From JBAZLV01 sp041650055 (GTDB taxonomy: Bacteria > Nitrospirota > UBA9217): a stretch of DNA of 64,000 nucleotides. Shown here piece by piece: positions 50,865 to 60,155 of the stretch. Below the pieces are notes generated by a model. That model was not told where the DNA came from, did no database searches, and was given only the letters and a program-made list of their open reading frames with translations. The first letter of the stretch is position 1. Each line of letters opens with the position of its first letter. The DNA lies in the NCBI GenBank assembly GCA_041650055.1, contig JBAZLV010000005.1, forward strand, positions 30,242 to 94,241, given 5' to 3'. The position numbers and the translations under genes were made by a program.

Positions 50865-51121
50865 AACGATAACGCCTCACGCAATTTTTTTTCATCAAAT
50901 CCCACAATCACGATATCGCCAATGCAAATTGTGGGAAAGGTGCAATCCGGGTTTAGTTTTCTGACTTCATTCATAATCTGCTCGCGTTCGGCACCGGTCA
51001 ACAGATCAACGTCCTGGAATTCCATTTCAACGCCGTTTTCCCGAAGGAAGCGCTTGGTGCGGGTACAATGAGAACAGGTGCTGAGGGTGTATAATTTTAC
51101 CTTTTTCTTTGCTGGACACAT
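50861..51121 (-). CDS. glutaredoxin-like protein
   Basis: An 86-residue thioredoxin-fold protein with active site CSHC at about residues 16-19 (LSTCSHCTRTKRFL), and the TFPTICIGDIVIVGFDEKKL segment with the cis-Pro and glutathione-site region. The first residues (MCPAKKK) add another cysteine. The stop overlaps ftrB. The pair is predicted to pass ferredoxin-derived electrons to this protein. A similar glutaredoxin/FTR pairing occurs in some anaerobes. Confidence 0.88.
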   Translation of the reverse strand: MCPAKKKVKLYTLSTCSHCTRTKRFLRENGVEMEFQDVDLLTGAEREQIMNEVRKLNPDCTFPTICIGDIVIVGFDEKKLREALSL

Positions 51122-51211
51122 GAATATCCTCCTTATAAGTTACGTGTAAAACGTCATTATTGTCAACCTTAGTTTATTGTAGCGTGAAGGTGGTTTTGTT
51201 ACAAGAGGTAA

Positions 51212-51652
51212 TTATGCCCAGATATTGACGAATGACCCGGAATCCTGAGAAGGAGCAACAGGATATTGTTTCGCAGAGTACTGGGTTATCGTGGTTCCGC
51301 CGGATACATAGAGTTTGCCGCATTCCGGGCAGACTGCCGTGTGAATCTGCACTGTTGAAGCTGCCTTGAGACCATTCTGCTCTGCCGTAACTGCGTTGTG
51401 CATGACATGTTCCTGTTCATGGAAGCGTACCGCACTTGCGGCAAGCTCGGGCGGCACTGAAGTAGGCGTCTGGAATGAAACCGAGGCATCCGAAGATACA
51501 TCATGATATTTTCGTTCTTGACAGATTTTGCATTCATGGGGACCATGATCAAGAGCGGGAATTGCTTCAGGAGCGCTAACGCCTGCAATCCCCTTGTCCT
51601 TGAAAGAGAATATATAAGGAGAAACATAGGAAGAGCCAGTTGGCGCGATCAT
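51212..51652 (-). CDS. conserved protein with HEQEH motif and CxxC pairs
   Basis: The 146-residue protein has two CxxC pairs (CKICQERKYHD and CPECGKLYVSGG) and a histidine-rich helix (AVRFHEQEHVMHNA). Such HExxH-like placement suggests a metal site, and I have seen related proteins of this make-up in Clostridia with no assigned role. A zinc metallopeptidase-like fold is possible, not shown. It lies 90 bases upstream of the glutaredoxin-ftrB genes on the same strand. Confidence 0.65.
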   Translation of the reverse strand: MIAPTGSSYVSPYIFSFKDKGIAGVSAPEAIPALDHGPHECKICQERKYHDVSSDASVSFQTPTSVPPELAASAVRFHEQEHVMHNAVTAEQNGLKAASTVQIHTAVCPECGKLYVSGGTTITQYSAKQYPVAPSQDSGSFVNIWA

Positions 51653-51718
51653 GTTCTTAGTATATCATGGCATCAATAATCTGCCTGAAAAAAGGTATTT
51701 TTTTTTGAACATACGAGG

Positions 51719-53287
51719 TTATTTTTTAGCAAGAATGGTCCGTTTTTTCCAATATTTCCCCTTTTTTGGAAAATCGGTTCTGAAATGCGCCCCTACGCTT
51801 CCTTCCCTGATAAGCGCGGATCGGGTGACGAGCAATGCGGTGGTAATCATATTTTTTAATTCAAATACTTCCCGTAAAGGCGGCTGTCCCTGGATCATCC
51901 TATCCCATATGCGGAGCTGTTTTTGAGCGGTAAGCAGATCTTTCTTATTCCGGATAATGCCGACATTCCTCCACATGAGCTGCTTTAGTTCTGTTCGAAT
52001 TGCATCTGTCTTGAAACCATTTTTACATTGCACCCGTTCTGATGGCAATTGGTAAGATGCAAGATTGTTTTTTATTGGATTTTTTTTCGTAAAACGCGTT
52101 GCTGCCTGAGCTGCTCGTTCACCGAATACCAGACCTTCAAGAAGAGAATTGCTCGCAAGCCGGTTTGCTCCATGGACGCCTGTGCAGGCGGTTTCTCCTG
52201 CTGCAAAGAGACCAGGAATAGTTGACCTGCCCCACAGATCGGTTCGTACCCCGCCCATAATGTAATGGGCTGCAGGGGAAACAGGGATTGGCTCCTTCGT
52301 AATATCGATGCCCAACTCTTTGCAGGTTGCATGAATCCGGGGAAAACGCTGGATAAGATAGCTCGTATCTAAATGCGTCATGTCCAGAAAAACATTATTC
52401 GACTTTGTTTTCAATAGTTCAGCATGAATTGCGCGAGTAACCACGTCGCGCGGTGCAAGTTCTCGTGATGGATGATAGGAACTCATAAACGGCAGGCCAT
52501 GAATATTTTTTAGAATACCGCCTTCACCCCGCATAGCTTCAGATAGGAGGAATTGGGGGGCATTCTCACGATACAGAGCGGTAGGATGAAACTGGACGAA
52601 TTCCATATCCATGAGCTCAGCGCCTGCCTGATATGCCATGGCCATGCCATCGCCGGTTGCAACAAGCGGATTGGTTGTCCGCTCATAGAGATGGCCGGCT
52701 CCACCGGTAGCGAGCAAAACCGCACCGGCTGAGATAATGAGCAGCTTTTTTTCTTTTTGCAAACAGACCACTGCTCCGATGCATCTGCCTTTTTGAATAA
52801 TCAGGTTCCGCGTGAATGCAAAGTCAATCTTGGATATATTTGGTTCTGTACGAATCTTGTCAATCAGAACGCGAACAATTTCCCTGCCGGTTGAGTCTCC
52901 CTGCGCATGCAGGATTCTTCGTTTTGAGTGGGCTGCTTCCCGGGTGAAGGCAAGGTTGCTGCCCTCCTTGTCGAATTCAGCGCCCCATTGAATAAGTTCG
53001 CGGATGCGATCCGGTCCTTCTTGTACGAGTGCGGCAACAGCCCCATGCAGGCATAGACCGTCACCGGCCTTGAGCGTGTCTTCAAAGTGAAGCGAAATTT
53101 CATCCTCATCCGAAAGAACAACGGCAACGCCGCCCTGCGCATATTCAGAACTGCTTTCTCGACAGGCATCCTTGGTAACAACCAGAACTTCGCCGTGCCG
53201 CGCAAGTTCGATAGCTGCCCGCAGTCCGGCAACCCCGCCGCCAATAACAAGGAAATCAATTGATTTGTGTTCCTGTGTGTAGTTCAT
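51719..53287 (-). CDS. nadB: L-aspartate oxidase
   Basis: A 522-residue flavoprotein that oxidises aspartate to iminoaspartate, the first step of NAD synthesis. The FAD site VIGGGVAGLRAAIELA opens it; SEYAQGGVAVVL, GGAGHLYERTTNPLVATGDG, HPTALY and TACTGVHGANRLASNSLLEG are family signatures. With nadC at 45.7 kb two of the three de novo genes are present in this window. Anaerobes use fumarate as the electron acceptor for this enzyme. Confidence 0.95.
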   Translation of the reverse strand: MNYTQEHKSIDFLVIGGGVAGLRAAIELARHGEVLVVTKDACRESSSEYAQGGVAVVLSDEDEISLHFEDTLKAGDGLCLHGAVAALVQEGPDRIRELIQWGAEFDKEGSNLAFTREAAHSKRRILHAQGDSTGREIVRVLIDKIRTEPNISKIDFAFTRNLIIQKGRCIGAVVCLQKEKKLLIISAGAVLLATGGAGHLYERTTNPLVATGDGMAMAYQAGAELMDMEFVQFHPTALYRENAPQFLLSEAMRGEGGILKNIHGLPFMSSYHPSRELAPRDVVTRAIHAELLKTKSNNVFLDMTHLDTSYLIQRFPRIHATCKELGIDITKEPIPVSPAAHYIMGGVRTDLWGRSTIPGLFAAGETACTGVHGANRLASNSLLEGLVFGERAAQAATRFTKKNPIKNNLASYQLPSERVQCKNGFKTDAIRTELKQLMWRNVGIIRNKKDLLTAQKQLRIWDRMIQGQPPLREVFELKNMITTALLVTRSALIREGSVGAHFRTDFPKKGKYWKKRTILAKK

Positions 53288-53362
53288 GACTTCAAATGCA
53301 CCTTTTGCGGTTTGCTCTTAGAACGCACCGGCAATTTGAATCCGAACTGATTTCGTGGCGTA

Positions 53363-53833
53363 TTACTGTTTTACCGGCAAAGCAGCCTGCTGAGGAATGA
53401 AGGGGTTTTTTCCCTCAATCGCGATGATCTGGAAATTGTTCGGATCCAAAATAAACGTGATCCTGCCATCGTTCTTGATTGAGGTTCCGCCTGCTCCGAT
53501 CCATTCTGCAGCCCAGTTACAGGTTACTGCAAGTCGGTTTTTGTCCTGCAGAACCATAAGCATTTTTGTTTGTTGTATATTGAAATGAATGGTTTCATAG
53601 GTATCGAAGATTTTTTGAATTGTTTGCACAAAGGCCGTCCGGTTGCGATAGGTCGGAGAAATATGCGAGAAAAAGTCCCCGCTCTTTTTTTCATAGGATT
53701 TGCTCATTTCAGACAGGACGGACAAGGTGTTTTTCGCCTTCAACCCGGCAGCATCAAACTGCTTTTTACCGCCGCATGCAGTGAAACAAAACAGAAGAAT
53801 GATAAAAAGTACCAGCGATATAATGCGGTTCAT
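53363..53833 (-). CDS. putative lipoprotein of unknown function
   Basis: The 156-residue protein has a lipoprotein signal peptide (LVLFIILLFCFTAC, Cys20). The mature domain looks like a small alpha+beta, NTF2-like fold: a helix (LSEMSKSYEKKSGDFFSHIS) followed by strands (FNIQQTKMLMVLQDKNRLAV, TSIKNDGRITFILDPNNFQI). That fold is a guess from pattern. It lies between uvrA and nadB on the same strand, with gaps of 71-75 bases. Confidence 0.65.
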   Translation of the reverse strand: MNRIISLVLFIILLFCFTACGGKKQFDAAGLKAKNTLSVLSEMSKSYEKKSGDFFSHISPTYRNRTAFVQTIQKIFDTYETIHFNIQQTKMLMVLQDKNRLAVTCNWAAEWIGAGGTSIKNDGRITFILDPNNFQIIAIEGKNPFIPQQAALPVKQ

Positions 53834-53904
53834 GAAACCTCCAATGCAGCAAAACGTTTTTCAAACAAGAGAACTTTCCGAATCCGGAACGCACCCAGTT
53901 TCCA

Positions 53905-56691
53905 TTATACTATGTTCTTCAAAAATTGTCCCGTATAAGACGCAGCAATTTTTATGACGTCTTCCGGAGTTCCCTGAGCGACAATGGCGCCGCCGCGATC
54001 GCCGCCTTCAGGGCCGAGATCGATAATCCAGTCGGCAGTTTTGATCACATCAAGATTATGCTCAATCACCACAACTGTGTTTCCTGTTGCGACCAGTTGA
54101 TTTAGCATGTCGAGCAGTTTCTTGGTATCTGCAAAATGAAGACCGGTTGTGGGTTCATCCAGGATATACAACGTACGCCCTGTTGCACGGCGTGATAATT
54201 CCTTGGAAAGTTTTACCCGCTGCGATTCTCCGCCCGAGAGCGTGGTAGCTGACTGGCCAAGTGTTATGTAGGCAAGCCCGACATCCAAAAGCGTTTGCAG
54301 TTTTGCTTTGATCGGCGGGACGTTTTGAAAGAATTCATACGCCTGTTCAACGGTCATTCCGAGCACGTCAGCAATGTTTTTCCCTTTATATTTGATATCG
54401 AGCGTCTCCCGATTATACCGACTTCCCTGACACACATCACAGGTCACATACACATCAGGCAGGAAATGCATCTCGATTTTTATCGAACCGTCGCCTTCAC
54501 ACGACTCGCATCTTCCACCCTTAACATTAAAACTATACCGTCCTGGTTTATAACCGCGCACCCGCGATTCCGGAAGCTGCGCAAACAGATCACGTATCGG
54601 GCTGAATACGCCGGTGTACGTTGCCGGATTGGAACGCGGGGTCCTCCCGATCGGAGACTGATCAATATCAATGACTTTATCAATGTGTTCCAATCCTTTT
54701 ACGTCCTTGTGTTTTCCTGCGCGTTCGGTTGAACGGTACAGCCGCTGTGCAAGGGATCGAAATAGAATATCAACCACCAGGGTGCTTTTCCCCGAGCCGG
54801 AAACGCCTGTTACGCATGTAAAAACCCCGAGGGGAAACTGAATATTCAGATTCTTTAGATTATTTTCGATGGCACCAATCACTTGAATGGTTTTCGTAAA
54901 AGATCTTCTTTCACGGGGAACCTGAATAAATGCGGTGCCAGACAAATACTGACCGGTAAGTGAATTAGGCACCTGCTGAATCTGTTCGGGTGTTCCTTGA
55001 GCAACGATTTCACCGCCATGAATGCCTGCTCCCGGTCCCATATCAATAACGTGGTCAGCTGCCCGGATGGTTTCTTCGTCGTGTTCAACAACCAGCACGG
55101 TGTTTCCCAGGTCGCGAAGCCGGTGAAGTGTATTCAAAAGCCGCTTATTATCGCGTTGATGGAGCCCAATGCTCGGTTCATCAAGAATATACAGCACTCC
55201 TACAAGCGACGAACCTATCTGGGTTGCAAGCCTGATCCGTTGTCCTTCGCCGCCGGAAAGGGTTGCGGATCCTCGGTCAAGCGAGAGATAGTCCAGCCCC
55301 ACATGGACCATAAATCCGAGCCGTTCCCGGATTTCTTTCAGAATTCGCTGGGCAATTGCCGTTTCTTTTTCGGTCAGGTTGAGACTTGTAAAGAAGGACA
55401 AGGCCTGGGTAATGCTCATGCAAGTTATTTCGTGAATGCTTTTATCCGCAACCTTGATTGCCAGAGATTCCTTGCGCAGCCTGCTTCCGTTGCAGTCCGG
55501 GCAGGTCTGGTAACTCATATAATGCTCGAGCTCCCATTGCGTGGCGAAGGAGTCTGTTTCTTCGTATTTACGCTTGAGGATCGACATAATTCCTTCAAAC
55601 GGCTTGCAGGATGATGGGAAGGATGTTTTGCCGTTCTTTTCGTTTCCGTGAAGCAACAATTTCTGCTGCTGCGGTTTCAAGTCCCGAAACGGGGTGTTAA
55701 TATCGAATCCGCAACCCTGGGCGATGGAATCGAGCATCTGAAAGTACTGGAACGAAGTTCTTTTTGCCCACGGCTTGATAGCGCCCTCACGAAGAGAAAG
55801 ATTCGCGTTCGGCACGATGAGATCAGGGTCAAATTCAAGCAAACCGCCAAGACCGTCACACGTGGGGCAGGCGCCTTGCGGATTGTTAAATGAAAATAAT
55901 TGCGGGGTTAATTCCGGATAGCTGATGCCATCGTACATACAGGAGAGCTTTTCACTAAATAGCAGGTCTTTTTTCTTGTCAAGCAAATTAACCAGTACAA
56001 TTCCGTCTGCCTGGCGCAATGCTGTCTCTACGGATTCGGCAATACGCCGGTCAATGCCGGGTTTTATCACCAGCCGGTCAATGACAATCTCTATATCATG
56101 TTTTTTCTTTTTATCCAGAGTGATATGTTCGTCCAGATCATGAATGGTACCGTCGATCCTTGCTCTGACATATCCGGATGCGGCAGCGGCCATCAGTTCT
56201 TTTTTGTATTCCCCTTTTCTTTGTCTCACGATGGGAGCCAGAATCTGAATACGAGTGTCCTGCGGCAAGGCCAGTATAGCGTCCGTGATTTGCTGAACAG
56301 TTTGAGCAGTGATTTCACGCCCACAGAGATAGCAATACGGTTTCCCAATTCGCGCAAATAGCAGTCGCAGGTAATCGTAAATCTCGGTTACGGTACCCAC
56401 GGTTGATCGGGGGTTTTTGCTCGTGGTTTTTTGTTCAATAGCAATAGCGGGAGAAAGCCCGTCGATCGAGTCCACGTCCGGCTTATCCATCTGTCCCAGG
56501 AATTGTCGGGCGTACGCGGACAGGCTTTCCACATACCGGCGCTGGCCTTCGGCGTAGATAGTATCAAACGCGAGGGAGGATTTTCCTGATCCGGAAAGCC
56601 CGGTGATAACCACGAGCTTGTCCCGGGGAATTTCAAGATCTATATTTTTGAGATTATGCTGCCTGCAGCCTTTGAGAATTATTTTGTCCAT
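53905..56691 (-). CDS. uvrA: excinuclease ABC subunit A
   Basis: The 928-residue damage-sensing ATPase of nucleotide excision repair. Both ABC halves are complete: Walker A GLSGSGKSSLA near residue 32 and GVSGSGKSTLV in the second half, signatures LSGGEGQRIRLA and LSGGESQRVKLS, and zinc-finger cysteines (CYLCGRE, CPTCDGLGG, CESCEGDG...CDVCQG). A palindrome overlaps its -10 element (56724-56743), suggesting SOS control. It acts with mfd, also in this window. Confidence 0.96.
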   Translation of the reverse strand: MDKIILKGCRQHNLKNIDLEIPRDKLVVITGLSGSGKSSLAFDTIYAEGQRRYVESLSAYARQFLGQMDKPDVDSIDGLSPAIAIEQKTTSKNPRSTVGTVTEIYDYLRLLFARIGKPYCYLCGREITAQTVQQITDAILALPQDTRIQILAPIVRQRKGEYKKELMAAAASGYVRARIDGTIHDLDEHITLDKKKKHDIEIVIDRLVIKPGIDRRIAESVETALRQADGIVLVNLLDKKKDLLFSEKLSCMYDGISYPELTPQLFSFNNPQGACPTCDGLGGLLEFDPDLIVPNANLSLREGAIKPWAKRTSFQYFQMLDSIAQGCGFDINTPFRDLKPQQQKLLLHGNEKNGKTSFPSSCKPFEGIMSILKRKYEETDSFATQWELEHYMSYQTCPDCNGSRLRKESLAIKVADKSIHEITCMSITQALSFFTSLNLTEKETAIAQRILKEIRERLGFMVHVGLDYLSLDRGSATLSGGEGQRIRLATQIGSSLVGVLYILDEPSIGLHQRDNKRLLNTLHRLRDLGNTVLVVEHDEETIRAADHVIDMGPGAGIHGGEIVAQGTPEQIQQVPNSLTGQYLSGTAFIQVPRERRSFTKTIQVIGAIENNLKNLNIQFPLGVFTCVTGVSGSGKSTLVVDILFRSLAQRLYRSTERAGKHKDVKGLEHIDKVIDIDQSPIGRTPRSNPATYTGVFSPIRDLFAQLPESRVRGYKPGRYSFNVKGGRCESCEGDGSIKIEMHFLPDVYVTCDVCQGSRYNRETLDIKYKGKNIADVLGMTVEQAYEFFQNVPPIKAKLQTLLDVGLAYITLGQSATTLSGGESQRVKLSKELSRRATGRTLYILDEPTTGLHFADTKKLLDMLNQLVATGNTVVVIEHNLDVIKTADWIIDLGPEGGDRGGAIVAQGTPEDVIKIAASYTGQFLKNIV

Positions 56692-56723
56692 GGTTGAAAA
56701 GTCCTGTAAAAAAATGAAAAATT

Positions 56724-56743
56724 ATTGTACCACTCTCAGTACA
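56724..56743 (-). promoter_or_regulatory. uvrA promoter -10 with overlapping palindromic operator
   Basis: TGTAC (56726-56730) and GTACA (56739-56743) are inverted around eight bases. On the minus strand the palindrome lies just before and overlaps a TACAAT -10 box (56729-56724); a weak TTACTC -35 lies 17 bases further up. The location fits a LexA-type operator, though the half site is not one of the best-known consensus forms. Confidence 0.45.
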
Positions 56744-56867
56744 GAAGAGTAAAGCGGTTTATCTGGATACCTGGCACGACGTTCCAATTGAGGCAGGCAC
56801 AGGATTGTATCCGGGAAGCGCTTCTTCTCATTTTAGCCTGTTTTTAGCCGATTTTTTGGAAATTTTC

Positions 56868-56896
56868 TTGACATGTTTTTTCGGTTATGTTAACGT
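56868..56896 (+). promoter_or_regulatory. promoter of the ATP synthase operon
   Basis: TTGACA (56868-56873), 17 bases, TAACGT (56891-56896). The -35 is perfect and the -10 weak. It lies about 68 bases before the first atp gene. Confidence 0.5.
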
Positions 56897-56963
56897 AACC
56901 GTTCATTTTGTTAAGGATTTATTTCACGAGAATTTCCTGAGTAGCCTTCACAAGGTATCTTGC

Positions 56964-57389
56964 ATGGTTGAAATTAACAGCACATTTTTTATACAACTGG
57001 CAAATTTTCTTATTCTTCTTCTTGTATTGAACATTCTTCTTTTCAAACCGACCAGAAGAATCCTGCAGGAACGGGAGCAGGAAATCACTTCTGCGCTTGA
57101 CGAAACGAGAGCAGCGCAGGAAAAAATAAAGGAACTGCTGGTACAGCATGCCGCTCTTTTGGCTGAAGCGAAACAGAGGGCCGCAAATGCGTATCAGATG
57201 CGATATCAGGAAGGTCTGGACGCACAGGCAGACATGATTGCCGCCGAACGTAATCGGGCTGCCACATTGCTCGAAACCGGGCGTCAGGAAATCGCAACAG
57301 TATCAACCGCAGCCCGGGCAGGACTCCAGAAGAATGCTGAAAGCCTGTCCAAAGAGATCACCCACAAATTGCTCGGACGGACAGCATAA
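56964..57389 (+). CDS. atpF': ATP synthase F0, b'-type subunit
   Basis: A 141-residue peripheral-stalk protein: one N-terminal membrane helix (QLANFLILLLVLNILLF) followed by a long charged coiled coil (RRILQEREQEITSALDETRA onward). It is the first of two consecutive b-type genes, so F0 here probably has a b/b' heterodimer as in photosynthetic and many anaerobic bacteria. ATG 56964 is chosen because the membrane helix starts there; the frame is open from 56805. No a or c subunit genes are in this operon. Confidence 0.87.
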   Translation: MVEINSTFFIQLANFLILLLVLNILLFKPTRRILQEREQEITSALDETRAAQEKIKELLVQHAALLAEAKQRAANAYQMRYQEGLDAQADMIAAERNRAATLLETGRQEIATVSTAARAGLQKNAESLSKEITHKLLGRTA

Positions 57390-57438
57390 CATTGTTTTAA
57401 CCGTAGATTCAAAAAGCGTTTATCCAAACTCTATCACT

Positions 57439-58023
57439 ATGATTCAAATAAAAAAAATAATCCTTTTTGGTTTTGCAGGGATGCTTTTGGCCGGCACAAT
57501 ATCAGCCCAGGAAGCAGGAGGCCATGGTAGCATGACGTTTATGCAGGACTGGCTGCCGCGCATCATTAATTTCGGCATCCTTGCCGGCATCATTGCCTAT
57601 GTGGTCTGGAAATTTCCTCTTATCCAGAATTTTTTCAAAAACCGCACGCAAGAGATTATCCAATCCATGCAGGAATCCCGCGAGACCCGAACCAAAGTTC
57701 TTTCCGACCTTGCTGCCATGGAACAAAAAATCAAAGATCTTCACCTGGAAACGAAGGCCATGATTCAGGAAGCGGAAAAACGCGGTGAACGAGACCGGCA
57801 GCTTTTGATCGAAGAAGGAAAGAAAACAGCAGCTGAAATTAACCGCCAGGTGCAGCAGGGACTTGACATTGAAGTGCGAAAAGCAAAGAGCGCTTTACGA
57901 GAAGAGGCAGCGCTCCTTTCGCTTTCTCTTGCAGAAGGAAAAATCAAAAAGACAATCACGAATAAGGATCACGAACGGCTCCTTAAGGAATCCATCAAAA
58001 ACAGCGGGAGCAGTAAATCATGA
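57439..58023 (+). CDS. atpF: ATP synthase F0, subunit b
   Basis: The 194-residue protein has a signal-peptide-like N terminus (MIQIKKIILFGFAGMLLAGT), then the typical single membrane helix (about 40-58: RIINFGILAGIIAYVVWKFP) and the dimerising coiled coil. An extra cleavable-looking leader before the b-subunit helix is known in delta-type bacteria. ATG 57439 is chosen by this pattern; the frame extends far upstream. No Shine-Dalgarno is seen. It overlaps atpH by four bases. Confidence 0.9.
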   Translation: MIQIKKIILFGFAGMLLAGTISAQEAGGHGSMTFMQDWLPRIINFGILAGIIAYVVWKFPLIQNFFKNRTQEIIQSMQESRETRTKVLSDLAAMEQKIKDLHLETKAMIQEAEKRGERDRQLLIEEGKKTAAEINRQVQQGLDIEVRKAKSALREEAALLSLSLAEGKIKKTITNKDHERLLKESIKNSGSSKS

Positions 58024-58556
58024 CGGGAATTGTTGCACGACGATATGCCAAGGCTTTCATAGACCTTGCCGAAGAACACAAAAATCTTGACCGCATTAAA
58101 TCAGATATTGATACCTTGGTTCTTGCGGTCAAAGAACAGCCGCTTTTGCTGAAATTTTTCGGAAATCCCCGCTTTACGCTTGAACAGAAACAAGACGTTA
58201 TCGGTTTGTTGGCCAGGAAATTAAAACTCCATCAGACCAGCAAGCGTTTTTTTGAATATCTTGCAGAAGCAGGAAGAATCAGGCATCTTGCTGAAATCCA
58301 CGAAGCATTCATGCACATTCTGGCAGAGCGCCAGAACAGGGCAACGGCCGAGGTAACGACTGCGGTTCCGGTTAAATCAGCGGATCTTGTCGCACTACGG
58401 AAAAAGCTCGAAGCCCTGACCGGCAAAAAAATCGATCTTGATGTGCAGATTGATCCGTCCCTTCTTGGCGGCATGAAAGCGCGGATCGGGAGCATTGTGT
58501 ATGACAGCACCATCAAAAATCAGATGGAAAAGATGCGTGCATATTTGATGAATTAA
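58020..58556 (+). CDS. atpH: ATP synthase F1, delta subunit
   Basis: A 178-residue protein that joins F1 to the b stalk. It begins TGIVARRYAKAFIDLAEEH, the usual delta N-terminal helix, and ends VQIDPSLLGGMKARIGSIVY, the conserved C-terminal strand. ATGA overlap with atpF ensures coupled translation. A hairpin followed by Ts stands between it and atpA. Confidence 0.93.
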   Translation: MTGIVARRYAKAFIDLAEEHKNLDRIKSDIDTLVLAVKEQPLLLKFFGNPRFTLEQKQDVIGLLARKLKLHQTSKRFFEYLAEAGRIRHLAEIHEAFMHILAERQNRATAEVTTAVPVKSADLVALRKKLEALTGKKIDLDVQIDPSLLGGMKARIGSIVYDSTIKNQMEKMRAYLMN

Positions 58557-58569
58557 TGCGATTATGGCG

Positions 58570-58629
58570 CAGGAGCTTGGACGGATGGAAAGGTGATTTT
58601 CCTTGTTCGAATTCAGCTCCTGATTTTTT
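58570..58629 (+). terminator. terminator-like hairpin between atpH and atpA
   Basis: CAGGAGCT (58570-58577) and AGCTCCTG (58615-58622) close a stem that encloses a second small hairpin (GGAAAGGTGATTTTCC), followed by ATTTTTTAT. It lies inside the operon, so it may be an attenuator or an RNA-processing site rather than a full stop. Confidence 0.55.
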
Positions 58630-58638
58630 ATGAGGTGA

Positions 58639-60150
58639 ATGATGCAGATAAAAGCGCAGGAAATTAGTGACATCATAAAACAAAAAATTTCCGATTTTGA
58701 AAAAACGGTTGAGGTCTCGGAAATAGGGACGGTCATTACCGTAGGCGACGGTATCGCAAAGGTATTCGGCCTCGATAATGTCATGTCCGGAGAACTGCTT
58801 GAATTTCCCGGCGGAGTTCTCGGTATGGCGCTTAATCTTGAGGAAGAAAGCGTCGGGGTTGTGCTCATGGGAAATGATACCGGAATCCGCGAAGGTGATA
58901 TTGTAAAACGGACGAAAAGAATTGCCGAAGTCCCGGTTGGGGATGCTGTTATCGGCAGAGTGGTCGACGGCATTGGCCAGCCCATTGACGGAAAAGGCCC
59001 TATTGCATCGAAAGAATTTCGCAAGGTTGAAGTGATCGCACCAGGCATTGTGAAGCGGCAGCCGGTACGTGAACCTCTCCAGACCGGGATCAAAGCCATT
59101 GATGCTATGATTCCGATTGGCCGGGGACAGCGTGAGCTGATTATCGGTGACCGACAAACAGGCAAAACAGCGGTTGCTGTTGACACCATTATCAATCAAA
59201 AAGGCCAGGATGTTGTCTGCATTTACGTGGCTATTGGCCAAAAGCAATCAACGGTTGCCCAGGTCGTTAAAACGCTCGAAGAACACGGAGCCATGGGGTA
59301 TACCCTTATTGTCTCTGCCTCGGCATCGGATCCGGCACCGCTCCAGTTTATTGCTCCGTACACCGGGTGCACGATCGGCGAATATTTCCGCGACAAGGGG
59401 AAACATGCTCTTATTGTGTATGATGACCTTTCCAAACAGGCCACGGCATATCGCCAGCTTTCGCTCCTTTTGCGCCGTCCGCCGGGTCGAGAAGCATATC
59501 CTGGGGATGTTTTTTATCTCCACTCCCGTCTGCTGGAACGCGCGGCAAAATTTTCGGATGCCATGGGTGGGGGTTCCCTTACCGCATTGCCGATCATCGA
59601 GACGCAGGCAGGCGATGTTTCTGCCTATATTCCGACGAATGTTATTTCCATTACCGATGGACAGATTTTTCTTGAGACCGATCTTTTTTATTCCGGGGTT
59701 CGCCCGGCAATCAATGTCGGAATTTCAGTTTCCCGCGTGGGAGGCAGCGCCCAGGTAAAGGCCATGAAGCAGGTCGCCGGAACGCTCCGGCTCGAGTTAG
59801 CACAGTATCGTGAGCTTGCAGCATTTGCCCAGTTCGGGAGCGATCTTGACAAAGCCACGCTTGCTCAGCTAAACCGCGGCCAGCGCATGGTGGAGCTTCT
59901 GAAGCAGGACCAGTATGTTCCCATGCCCGTGGAGCAGCAGATACTTGTTATTTTTGCAGGAACGAACGGTTTTGTTGACGATGTTCCGGTACAGGCGGTA
60001 CGAAAATTTGAAGACGGACTTCTGCGATTTGTGTCGAGCTCACATCCAGAGCTTCTCCAGGATATTTCCAGCAAAAAACAGCTTGATGACGAACTGAAAG
60101 TTCGGATGACCACGGTTATTGAAGAATTTAAGAAGACATTTACGCCGTAG
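58639..60150 (+). CDS. atpA: ATP synthase F1, alpha subunit
   Basis: A 503-residue non-catalytic nucleotide-binding subunit. Walker A GDRQTGKT, LVSASASDPAPLQFIAPYTG-type core (read IVSASASDPAPLQF) and the alpha-subunit signature PAINVGISVSRVGGSAQ are present. Length is usual (~503). The start may be ATG 58639 or 58642; TGAGGTGA is the Shine-Dalgarno. Confidence 0.96.
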   Translation: MMQIKAQEISDIIKQKISDFEKTVEVSEIGTVITVGDGIAKVFGLDNVMSGELLEFPGGVLGMALNLEEESVGVVLMGNDTGIREGDIVKRTKRIAEVPVGDAVIGRVVDGIGQPIDGKGPIASKEFRKVEVIAPGIVKRQPVREPLQTGIKAIDAMIPIGRGQRELIIGDRQTGKTAVAVDTIINQKGQDVVCIYVAIGQKQSTVAQVVKTLEEHGAMGYTLIVSASASDPAPLQFIAPYTGCTIGEYFRDKGKHALIVYDDLSKQATAYRQLSLLLRRPPGREAYPGDVFYLHSRLLERAAKFSDAMGGGSLTALPIIETQAGDVSAYIPTNVISITDGQIFLETDLFYSGVRPAINVGISVSRVGGSAQVKAMKQVAGTLRLELAQYRELAAFAQFGSDLDKATLAQLNRGQRMVELLKQDQYVPMPVEQQILVIFAGTNGFVDDVPVQAVRKFEDGLLRFVSSSHPELLQDISSKKQLDDELKVRMTTVIEEFKKTFTP

Positions 60151-60155
60151 GAGCG

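Noticed and set aside
54997..55614. 205-residue plus-strand frame opposite uvrA
   Set aside because: Antisense shadow of the conserved ABC region of uvrA.
58395..59247. Long minus-strand frames (266 and 244 residues) across atpH/atpA
   Set aside because: Both oppose strongly conserved atp genes and overlap each other; shadows.
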